The notes under the pieces are model-generated. The model was given only the letters and a program-made list of their open reading frames with translations, ran no database searches and was not told where the DNA came from. DNA of 64,000 nt from Nymphaea colorata. Its lineage: Eukaryota > Streptophyta > Magnoliopsida > Nymphaeales > Nymphaeaceae. The first letter of the stretch is position 1. The number at the start of each line of letters is the position of its first letter. The translations under genes and the position numbers were made by a program. The stretch spans positions 21,916,742 to 21,980,741 of the forward strand of contig NC_045141.1 in the NCBI RefSeq assembly GCF_008831285.2, written 5' to 3'. Positions 11,201 to 21,104 of this stretch are shown one piece after another.

Positions 11201-11939
11201 TAAATGAGTAGAATTCGAGTTGTAAGAACTCGGCTCATTTAAATTCGAGGGGGCAGTGTAAGGGCCGAGAGGTGGTGGTGAGGAAGAACCACGCCCTAGC
11301 GCTTGTTGGATCCTAAGTAAAAGGTTGAAGGTACGCATTGGCTTGGCATCTTTTAGAAAATATTTTTATTAAAATTATGATAATTTTTTTTTATTGGAAG
11401 CTATGATATTCTCTGAAAATTTCAAGGACAGAGACATATTTTATGAAAATTTATGAAGCGGCCATTTGTGCCCTTTGGAAAAAAAGTCTACCATTCAAAT
11501 TTTCAAATGGCTCTGGCAACCATCCACTCAAGTATACAAAAGACATACCACCTTTCAAGTAACAAGTGTAGTCTAGGTATGAACTCGAGATGCACTGCCT
11601 CTTCAGATGTTAAAAACATTAAAAATTTATATATAAATCTAAAAAAAAAGTTTAATATATATATATATAATTTAAAAAATTCTATTTTGACCCTTATTAA
11701 AATTTTGAAACTATAATTCCTATCCACCACTAGCCCACCCTTGTTGCACTATGCCCCTCGGGGCCCTCTTAGTTCTTCCCTTGAGCTATCTCGTTTGACT
11801 TGAAATTCCTAAGCTTAAAAATCAAATCTTACTGCTACTTTTTTGAAAATAAATGAATTTCAAGGCAGAAGTTGGTTCTAACGTTGATCATTTCAGCTTC
11901 ATTTTTCTTGTCAGTTTGAACATGTCTCAATTCCAGGTA
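8279..11939. other. Intergenic, no gene recognised
   Basis: Contains CT runs at about 8431-8448, a TG-rich low-complexity stretch at 10020-10140, an element fragment near 10155, poly(A) near 10460, and a CTCGAG-family fragment at about 11040-11250. The 111-codon frame at 9000-9335 and opposing short frames at 9400-9654 resemble nothing I know and are not annotated as genes. Confidence 0.45.
11040..11250. repeat. Diverged relative of the 7476-7781 foldback element
   Basis: AT-rich DNA with several phrases typical of the 7.5-kb element (AACTCGTTTATAAATGAGTCGAGCTTGAATTC-like phrases, read at 11150-11180, and ATTCGAGTTGTAAGAACTCGG-like phrases at 11212-11232). Terminal inverted repeats are not preserved, so this looks like a decayed or partial copy. 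Confidence 0.35.
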
Positions 11940-12390
11940 TGTAATGACATGAACTAGATTTAAGTTCTTTGCTTGCATAATTGTACCTCAATCAATGAGA
12001 TTAACTTATAATTATATACATAGAATTACAACTGAATGATAGTAATCACACACATATGTTGACACAAACGATATCTAATTCTCTCAATTACATAATTATA
12101 TTTCGTTCAATGAAATTGACTTAATATTATAAGTATAGAACCACAATTGAATTATTATAATCATGTGTGTGCAATAACACAAGTAAGGTTTAAGTCTTTC
12201 ATTTGGACAATTGTACTTTATTCAGTGAGTTACACTTGTAGTTACATGTATACAAACTGCAATTAAATTAAATCACATGCATATAATAACATAAACAAAA
12301 TCTAAGTCTTTTATTTGCATAATTGTATTTTGTTCATTGACATTATCTTGTAATTACATATACAACAATTCTGCTTATAACCACATGTCA
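11940..12390. repeat. Degenerate ~114-bp tandem repeat, about four copies
   Basis: A diagnostic phrase (GCATAATTGTA followed by a TTCANTGA-like segment) recurs at 11975, 12090, 12205 and 12317, a period of 112-115 bp. Each copy also carries a TTATAATTATA/TAATTACAT segment, a short AGAAnnACAATTGAAT-like segment and an ACATAAAC/ACACAAAC segment in the same order. The copies are clearly diverged, so this is an old, inactive tandem array. No coding capacity. Confidence 0.7.
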
Positions 12391-13084
12391 TTAGGGTTAA
12401 GCATGAACCCAATTGTCAGTCACAGAAGTTCATGCAGCTTTATTTTACCATCAAACAACCCCGTTAAGATTGTTTGATAACTAATTAGATCCCATGTAGT
12501 CACAAGAGCTTGAGGTTTTGAAATCTGTCAATCCAAATCAGATCCCCTACTCTCTCTCATCTTAAATTACATTAAAAAGTGCCGATAAAATGAAAATGTA
12601 TATCAAAATTTAGGAACAAAAAGTTCCCTAGTTACATTAAAAAGTGGAATGTAAAATAGATTGTATCATTTTTTTAAATATTGCAATTTGAAAACTAACT
12701 TTAAATTGCCATCACACTTACTGCATTGGATTTAATAATGTTTATCCCATCCCACCAAAAGAATGCAGGTCCAACACGGGGGCGAAAATTATCTGCAAGC
12801 TCGAAGTGTCCATGACAAAGCGTACATTGGCTTTCTACATCAAAATATATTAATGTTAAGATAAAGTATGATCAGAAAACTCAGTTTTCAAAACACTGTT
12901 TCAAGCGGACACTGCCCGATTCACTACACTGACATCGGGAGAGCGTCGCCCAGCAGTTCGCGCCATTCACTGAGCCACCATGCATCAGGAGGGCCTGCGA
13001 ATCTGTACTCACCATCAGTTTATTGGTTCAAACTATTAGGCGACTCAACAAGGTGGCCATCTTATCTCAATTCATTATATATAT
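12391..13084. other. Intergenic, nothing recognised
   Basis: AT-rich DNA with no recognisable gene or element. A phrase TTACATTAAAAAGTG occurs twice (near 12566 and 12633). Confidence 0.45.
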
Positions 13085-13224
13085 TATATATATTCCTACT
13101 TTAAAATTCACCAATCTTTGAATGTACCTATGGAATGGCTGCGAAAGTAAGAACTTAAAAAAGAGAGGAAGAAAGGGAAAAGTGAAGGACAAAAAATTTA
13201 AAAAATGGTTCTTCTTGAACTTAT

Positions 13225-13316
<92 letters not shown>

Positions 13317-13490
13317 CTCTCTTTAAAATTCACGGATCTTTGAATGTTCCTATGGAATGGTTGTGAAAATAAGAGAGCAAAAACAGAGAAAGAAGAGGAA
13401 AAGTGAAAGACAAAAAGTCTAAAAAATGGGTTCAGTTGAATTCATACTCTCTCTCTCTTTCTCGATATATATATATATATATATATAGGG
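13085..13490. repeat. Direct duplication with compound (CT)n(TA)n microsatellites
   Basis: A segment of roughly 120 bp (TTTAAAATTCACCAATCTTT ... CTATGGAATGG ... AAAAGTGAAGGACAAAAA) followed by a CT run (about 13228-13262) and a TA run (13263-13308) is repeated at about 13322-13487 with the same order: unique part, CT run, TA run. The two copies differ at a number of sites and the second microsatellite is shorter. This is a duplication of the whole unit including its microsatellite. Confidence 0.7.
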
Positions 13491-15060
13491 ACTCCTTTTG
13501 CTGCAAGAATACGGGGAGCTGCTTTTGTACTTAAAAATATAAAAATGTGCCTCCGGGTTGGAAGATGGATCTGCACAAGGGAGACGCCGGTAGCCTGCTT
13601 CGGAACTCTACACTCTTCTACAGTTTTCAACAGTAACTGGTCCATATCCTGTCATATGAGCTGAGAAAAACTGCATGCAGAACGAGCCAAGTTAGCCACC
13701 CTCCATTTCTGATCACCGTCTCTGCGCTTGACCAGGAGCTCACTCAGAGAGAGAGAGAGAGAGAGAGGGGCTGGGCGTTAATGCATGCCGACGGCTACCA
13801 AGGGAAAGGTGGGAGCACATGGGCTGCTACTCCAAAAAACCTGACCTCTCAGAATCACAGAGCCAGTATGCGCCTATTACTCACTGCTGCCATGGGCTTT
13901 GATTTTATTAGTACTAATAATAATATTATTATTATTATTGTGAGGGAAAAGGATGAGTTTTTTTCCAAAATATCATTATCCTCCAGAGTGTACACTGCAT
14001 CGTCAAATTTTTTGCAATCTGCAGATTCTGTACCATGTTTGATTAATTTTGTTTTTTTCTCGTTATTTTTTGGGAACTTCAGCGCACCGCATTGAACTTC
14101 GAGAAGTGCTATCATGATCTCTCTTTTTTCACCTTTTTCTTTATTTTTGGCTTGTCCACAGGTGTCTTTCCTTCATACGTTTTCTTCTTATTTTCCCTCC
14201 CCTGAAAAACTTCATTATTTATTTACAGTTTACTGGTTCTAGATTGTTCTGATATTGCCGCAGTCAATACATACTTTTGCTCACTGTCTTGTGTCCTGCC
14301 GCGCTGCGACCTTTCCCTGTCCATGGTGAAGAAGAGTCGCACTGCTTCAGCCTTCGTAATGGCCAGTTTTCAACAATGGCGTATTCCTCAGAATGTATGA
14401 ATGCCACAGAAGCCAGTTCAGGCTAGCTGGCCAACATGCTAATTTTTCACATCGAGTCCGAACCTTCGTTTTCAAACTTGGCCCACAACAGTGCAATTCA
14501 GACTATGGTTCAGCCTGCATGCATGTGATACTTGACCGGGTTAATTCGATCGAGTACTGCACTGGCTGTAGGCCTAGCCAAGCCCCAGTCTTGCACACTA
14601 GACGCGAGCCCAGAGGGGACCAAGTCAAAGCAATGGCGCAAAGAGGCTGCATATTCATTTAGAACATACTGTGTTTGTAAGAGAGAGCAAAAGAGACGTT
14701 GGTCTTATGTTATTCATGGGGACTTTGCTGATGTATGTTGGTCTCTACATGGTGCCTAGAGTTCTCCCGGAAAATAAAACCAAGAGAATTTTAGGAAAGG
14801 AATATCGTTGATCAGGTTTTCATTTGACCATGGAAAGGGAACATATTCCCTGGTCTTTTCACTAGTTAAAAATCTTCTTACGACATGATTAAGAAACGGA
14901 TTGCATAGTCATAATTTTATTCTCTTCTTCCACTGTCTTTCTGTTTCCCGTGAGAATGACAAACGCATCATGTCTCTAGGTTTTATATGTGCAAAGAAAT
15001 TCAAAATGGTCTCGCTGGAAATGAGTGAAGAAGATAACATCTCCCTCAGATTTGAGGTAC

Positions 15061-15092
<32 letters not shown>

Positions 15093-15591
15093 AGCATATG
15101 GGCAGTGTACCTGCTTATGGATGCTGCTTTGGGTTGCAGCAAGTATTACGCGGAGAGTTTTGTCTTTTGTACTAATTGCAGTCACTTAATAGAAACAGTG
15201 TTGCATGAGCATCTACCTTTTGTGTTTGTCCATTGGCGCCTGGTAGTGTGAGATTGCCACATTCAGGCCCTCCCTACCAAAAAAGAGGGGCCTGACACCA
15301 ACCTTATAAAAATTAATGGAATATGTTTCCATACTTATGAAAGTTTTCCCTTTCCTGAAATAACGAATATATCCCTGAATTTGATGGTACACAGTACAAG
15401 AGGCAGCATGACATTAGATCCACAATGATTGTCTAGAAGCCCACAAACAACAGTGCCCATGACAAGCTTACCCGGTTCCATTTTGAATCCACCCTCCTAA
15501 TTCCCTTTGTTATCTGTTCCTCTAACTTAATATATATACTTTACATTTTATCATTCATGGTTTCATGGCTGACTATTTAGTTCTGTTTTTC

Positions 15592-15642
<51 letters not shown>

Positions 15643-15852
15643 GTTTGTGTGTATATATGTATGTGAGCAAAATAAGAAAAATTAGCTTTATGCAGGTGAT
15701 TATAGTATATGGGTTCAGCGCATATGATTCTCTCTGCTTATTCTTCAGTCCTACTTACAAGCTGGGGATGTCAGAGGTTTCCATCTGTAGCTTTTCAATA
15801 AGATATACAGATCTATTATTGATCCTGAAATGGGTCTTCATTGTTATACCTG

Positions 15853-15888
<36 letters not shown>

Positions 15889-16264
15889 TGATCTCTGCCT
15901 GTCTCTATCATCCTGAATCCTAAAGGTGTGTGGCCTTTTCCCCGGTCCCGACCGTGGAATTGGTCACGGTGGTAAGTCTAGTAGAAGATTCAGCCGCATT
16001 CCGGTGAGAAGAAGTGGGAACTGAATGAGAAGAACTTGGATATAATCCACCGTATCTTTGGTTAGATGTTTGGTTTTATAATTTCTGTAAAAAAGGTAAA
16101 TGAGTGTTTGGTCCCCTCAGAGCCAGAGTATGGCAGCAAACAGATGAAAGACACAGCAATGTCAGGATCTATGTACCTGGAAAACCAAAACACCTTTTTC
16201 CTTCACTTTTTTGAAGCAGGAAAAAAAAACTCTACTGCCCTCTTTTCCTGGTTTCTCACGTGCA

Positions 16265-16317
<53 letters not shown>

Positions 16318-16523
16318 TTCTCTCTGGTATGGTGATATGGGTTAAAAGCAAGTGAAAAGCTGGGTTTTGGTTCTAAGCACTTACAAGGCTTTTGATTTTT
16401 CCTTCTCACAAGAGGAGCTTATAAGACCCGATCATGTTCTTCCCACCCACCACCACAGCCCCAAGTCTGGCATTGGCTTCTCTCGTTTGTTGAAGGAAGA
16501 AACAGGTCTTCTAAGTCCTTATC
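13491..16523. other. Intergenic upstream of bHLH, microsatellite-rich
   Basis: No gene recognised. Contains a GA run at about 13745-13768, a TAA/ATT run at 13909-13938, CT runs at about 15065-15092, 15856-15882 and 16266-16325, and an AT run at about 15596-15640. The last CT tract ends about 200 bp upstream of the bHLH start codon and may lie in its promoter or leader. Most frames here encode Ser-Leu or Arg-Glu repeats from the CT/GA tracts. Confidence 0.5.
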
Positions 16524-18408
16524 ATGGCTCTAGAAGCAATTACATCTCGTTACCTCTCCAACTTCAACACCAACGAACTCTCTTCCTCCTCCTCTTCGTT
16601 TGTCGTCGGTCATGAAACCCATGAAACACAAGAAGTAATTGGTTTCTGCTTAAAGGGGAAAGAAGCAGGCAGCTTCCCTGCTTTCCCACATTTTCCATCA
16701 TACGACTTGCCTTCCTACTCATCTTCTGCTGCTTTGTGCCAATCTTCTTCTGCCTTGGCCTCTTCCTTCGGTCCCATGGATGCCAACGATCAACAAAGGC
16801 TGGAGGGCCTGTCTGCAGAGAACCAGAAGAAACGAAGACGGTCCCGGAGCTCAAAGAACAGACAGGATCTGGAGACTCAGAGGATGACGCACATCACCGT
16901 GGAGCGCAACCGCAGGAGGCAGATGAATGAACATCTCGCCATGCTACGTTCTCTCATGCCTGAGTCTTACATTCAGAGGGTGAACTCTTTGTGATACCAA
17001 TGTCAAAATCTTTTTCATGAATAGCTCTCCCGTTGCTTCAATTGCTGCAATTTTCCATTTGCTTCTATCTGTTCTCCATTGGAGCAAATGGGGAGAGTGG
17101 TGCCAAGAACTATTTGAGCTTCTTGGAGCTCCCTCTGCTCCCAGAGAACAGCTTAATGCATTGCTGAAAGTTACTCGGGTGCTCCCTTGGTAGTATACTT
17201 ACCAACCAGTGTCTTTTTGAGACTTGGCAGACAATCTCTTGCTAGACTTTATCATAAATAGGTCGCATTTTCTGAATTTAAATGCAAACCTAATCCACTT
17301 TTCTGGAAACACAGTCATGTTCACATTAAGAATAAATAAATCCCATTTTTTTAGTTTTTATTATGAGCATTTTTGCTTTTGCGCTGGCTATTCAATTAGA
17401 TTACCCTCGTAGACCAGCCTCCAACGTAATCTAGAGAATCAGGAATACAGTAAAATAGTTCAGAATTCAGATTATCCCAAGCCTCTAGATATTATAAGGC
17501 TGCCTTGGATGTGACGTACTTGCTCATTCCTGGCAGAGTCAAATGGAAAAAGAAATTTGCCGTTCTTGTATGGGGTTCCTAGTAGCCCTTATTAATGTCT
17601 TTTTGTTTTGTTTGAAAGCTGCCCACATTGGATGGCACTAGAACTTGTCATACTTAAACCGTAAGCATGTGGGTAGGTGGCCGGACGCGGCTCAACTGCC
17701 TATAATGCCCAGCAAGGCTTGTTGGTCTAAGCGCGTACATCTTTTTACCCTACCAAGTAATTCTTCATGAACTTGGCAGAACCTGTTTATAAGGGAAACT
17801 GGGCGCTGCTGGGTACAGTAAAATTCGAGCGGCCTGGACGAAAGGTAAAAACCAGGACACAAGAAAGAAAGAGGAACAATTGCGTACAAAAATTAAGTAC
17901 ATTCTAGAAGATTAAAGAGAGAGTAATTAATTAATACTACTTAACATAGTAGATTGCAATTTTATGAATACAAGTTTTTAGAGTACAATTCTTATGTTTC
18001 TTTTTTCTCTTTGGGTTGTTCAGGGAGACCAGGCTTCCATCGTAGGTGGTGCTATTGATTTTGTGAAGGAGTTGGAGCAGTTGGTCCAGTCTCTAGAGGT
18101 AGAAAAGAGAGAGAGCGACAAGACGAGGGCCAACCTCTCACAGACGCCCTTCTCCAGATTCTTTACATGCCCACAGTACGCGTTCACCAGCAGGGTGTCT
18201 AAAGATCCCTCGCCGGAGAACCCGCGGGCCTTGGCCGACATCGAAGTCACCATGTCTGAGACACATGCCAACCTCAAGGTCCTGTCCCTCAGGAGGCCCA
18301 AGCAGCTCCTGCAAATGGTGGCTGGGTTGCAGAGCCTCCATCTCACAGTTCTTCACCTCAATGTTACCACCATGGACCCCTTTGTGCTCTACACCTTTAG
18401 TACAAAGG

Positions 18409-18441
<33 letters not shown>

Positions 18442-18762
18442 GCCTTGTCGCTATATTTTGCTTTGGATGAATTTCTCGGCACACTCTCTCTATGTGATAT
18501 TAGTGCAACCGGTTGAGTATTTCTCGAGGATGCTATGATGATGATGATGATATTAAAGAGTATTCTTAATCTTAAGATTCCATTATGAAGCCGTGTGTGA
18601 CTGAAAGAATTGTGTATTGATGGTGGTGAATTGCAGGTTGAAGAAGAATGCAAGCTGAGCAGTGTAGAGGACATCGCTGCAGCTACTTATCAGTTGTTGA
18701 TAATAATCCACGAAGAGGCGGCCATGTCTGGCTTGGACCCCAAACTGGAAAAATATTCTTGA
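16524..18762 (+). CDS. BHLH96: bHLH transcription factor, subgroup Ia (bHLH94/96-like), three exons
   Basis: A plant basic helix-loop-helix factor that should bind E-box DNA as a dimer in the nucleus. Exons 16524-16979, 18024-18407 and 18637-18762 join in phase 0 through GT-AG introns of 1,044 and 229 bp into 321 codons. The protein starts MALEAI, resembling the MALEAV start of bHLH94/96, has a Ser-rich N-terminal half, a basic [10 protein letters not shown] stretch (102-111) and the basic region [19 protein letters not shown]. The E-box contacts H123, E127 and R131 are intact. Intron 1 interrupts the loop region between IQR and [18 protein letters not shown], the usual place for this subgroup. 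Residues about 223-305 form the ACT-like domain ([18 protein letters not shown] ... LHLNVTT). Length matches bHLH96 (about 320 residues). Relatives include regulators of stomatal and ABA- or salt-linked programmes, but the role here is not readable. Intron 2 starts directly in a CT microsatellite. Confidence 0.93.
18408..18436 (+). repeat. (CT)n microsatellite at the splice donor of bHLH intron 2
   Basis: The exon ends ACAAAG at 18407 and the intron begins GTCTCTCTCT, so the microsatellite itself supplies donor positions after GT. The donor lacks the usual purine-rich +3 to +5 context. Confidence 0.75.
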
Positions 18763-20201
18763 TCTGCCTCCACCCACCCCATTCTAGCTACCCAAAATGA
18801 TCATATGTCTCTACCCCTGTCTGCTGATTCTGTAATTTTTTTTTTCTTTCGTTCATCAGTATATATATTTATACCATGTGATCTGATGTCTTATAACGCT
18901 TCGGTGGGACGTGCCATTTCTATTCTTCATCAATTCGTTTCAAATATTTTAACAAAAAATGCTTGTGACCTGTCGATTCTGTAAACTTTTCGCACCAATT
19001 TTATGCTTGTTTTCTCCCCACGACAAACTTCTTTGAGTTACGGTGGCAGTTTAGTTGTCTCGGAAAGCTCGTTCTGGAACTGATTCTAAGTTAGTACCCT
19101 TTTTTCATTCTAAAACTGAAGCAGGAACTTGAAATAAAATAAAAAAACAAGGTAAAAAAGATTCCCTGATGTTCAAAGATGGGTTGGTTCCTGGCGGCTT
19201 ATAAGTTTATCAACTGTCTCTTTCTCTTTACTCAATCAATAATCTTGTTCTTCTTTTCTTTATGACTTGCTTATTCTTGCACAGAGTCGACCTTGCGCGA
19301 CTGTGACATAGTAGGTCGACTGTATTGATTCGTTCCTAGCAGCTTTAGTGTGTGTTTGTGTGTGTGTGCGTGCACAATTGTGTGTGTAATCAGCATGTTT
19401 CTTAAAACAAGAAAGTAATGGCCCTATTAGAACATGTGTTCGAAGAATACAATGTTCTTATCAAATTTCCACTTAAGAGATCCTCAAATAATTAAAAAAC
19501 ATATCTAAACACAAAACCACTTCAGCATTCATTCTCATTGAGTGCATTAACATATTTTAGACTTTCCATCTTATTGGGTTGTCCATAATTAGTTATATTT
19601 TGGAATGTAAAAATAGGTTTAGACTTAACAGCTCTTGCTAAATCTGCTAAAACATTACAGTTTTTACCAAAAAAAAAAGTGGAAAAGAATTTCAACAAAC
19701 TTGCAAACTGAAATGTCTAGACACAATATATTGGGGGACTCAATTTTGCATAAACTGGTCATTGATGGCGGCATTCAACAATGCCATTTAATACACTAAA
19801 ACTCTTCCCAGTGAACTCCATTTTCTCCTTTATTTAATTGGAGGCTTGATCATAGAGGGAGCAAACAATAATATGAGTCATTATGAGCTTCCAGTCTTAA
19901 TCTTGTCTCCTGAACGGACCTATACCTCAATAACATCAAGTACTGAAGTTGGGCTATGAACAATCTCTTTCAAAAGTGAGTCCTCATTGAATGACAGAAG
20001 GTAAGCACGAGAAGGAGGGACCATCCTCATGGATGACAAGAAATCCTCATGGGTGATAAGAGGAGATCATTTTTTACGCCCCTAGCTAGCAATTACCAGT
20101 CAGAGCCACGAAAAAGCTAAGCCCATGTACCTAACTAGGAGGTTGAACTTAAGACTTCAAGTTGAAGTAGGTCAGGAGTTTTATATTATATTATATATAT
20201 T
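18763..20201. other. 3' flank of bHLH, no gene
   Basis: Should contain the bHLH 3' untranslated region at its left edge. The rest is AT-rich intergenic DNA with a TG-rich stretch near 19350-19385. No gene or complete element recognised. Confidence 0.45.
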
Positions 20202-20470
20202 CAAATCAGTCAGATACTTCTATAGTAACAGAACACATCTTTTGCAACATTTTTTAACGATACAAAATTTAAAAAAAAAAAAATCATTTGGCCATAGAGG
20301 TAGGTCAAATACTTCGTTAGTAACAAGATATATCTTTTGCAACAGTTTTTAACTATACAAAGTGAAAAAAAAAAAACATACAGATGGTCATTGTTTATTT
20401 TATAGCATTAAAAACCATCGTAAAAGATGTGTCTTATAGCCGTAAAGGCAGCTGGTCATTCAAGTACTTC
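20202..20470. mobile_element. Foldback cluster of family A: two direct plus one inverted copy
   Basis: A unit of about 90-100 bp beginning AGTCAGATACTTC, with ATCTTTTGCAACA, TTTTTAAC, GATACAAA and a poly(A) run, occurs at 20202-20302 and again at 20303-20391 in the same orientation. A third, inverted copy occupies about 20392-20470. The core, read on the other strand (ATGATTTTTTT, then ATTTTGTATCGTTAAAAA), matches the arms of the element at 8072-8278, so both belong to one family. Confidence 0.6.
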
Positions 20471-20891
20471 GTTGCAATTTCTTCCTCATTCCAAACTATC
20501 CAATCAATGGTGACTGGCTCTCAAGCCTCGATCGAATGGCCTGATAAGAACTTTTGGAGCAGCTAAACCTGCCTCTTTCAAAAGAAGGGTCAAGGGGCAG
20601 CCCATAAACCGTGCGAATGTGCATCAACTAGATTCATGTGCTAATCAATTTACCTTCTCACTGTACTACCCTTTCACTATAGGGCATGACAAATACGAGC
20701 ACTACCATAAAAAGCTAGAGCTGTTTGTATGTTCACCAGATTTGTTGTCTGTAATAATGGAACTAGCTGTTATTCCAAAGCGATTGCCAAAAGATATATC
20801 GGTAAACCTCTCAAGACTTCGCTCATAATCCTGAGCCATATTAGAAATAGGATATAAAGTACACCAAGAGTACTGCCTTTTCTACATGGGG

Positions 20892-21104
20892 TAAGGGTGG
20901 GCATCGGGTCGGCCTGGCTCGGGCCCGGCCCGGTAAAGGCCAGCCCGGGCCCGGCCAGGGTCTCGGTCTAGCTCGGCCCGTTTAAAAATAAAAAACAAAT
21001 TTTTAATCATAAAATAAAAATTTTAAATATAAAATATATTTATTAATAATAAATATATATTATTAAAAAAAAACTTAAACGGGCCGACCTAATGCCCACC
21101 CCTA
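20892..21104. mobile_element. Foldback MITE-like element with GC-rich arms and TA flanks
   Basis: The left end reads TAAGGGTGGGCATCGGGTCGGCC and, on the opposite strand, the right end reads TAGGGGTGGGCATTAGGTCGGCC (given here only as matching ends). The arms are very GC-rich (GGGCCCGG motifs) around an AT-only core of about 100 bp. TA lies at both edges. About 213 bp, no coding capacity. GGGTGGGCAT-ended elements of this style are widespread in angiosperms. Confidence 0.65.

Noticed and set aside
16066..16409. Frames rich in Ser-Leu or Arg-Glu repeats near CT tracts (also 13122, 14901, 15645)
   Set aside because: Translation of dinucleotide repeats, not genes.
18138..18674. 178-codon minus-strand frame over bHLH exons 2-3
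   Set aside because: Antisense shadow that also runs through the intron microsatellite as Arg-Glu repeats.
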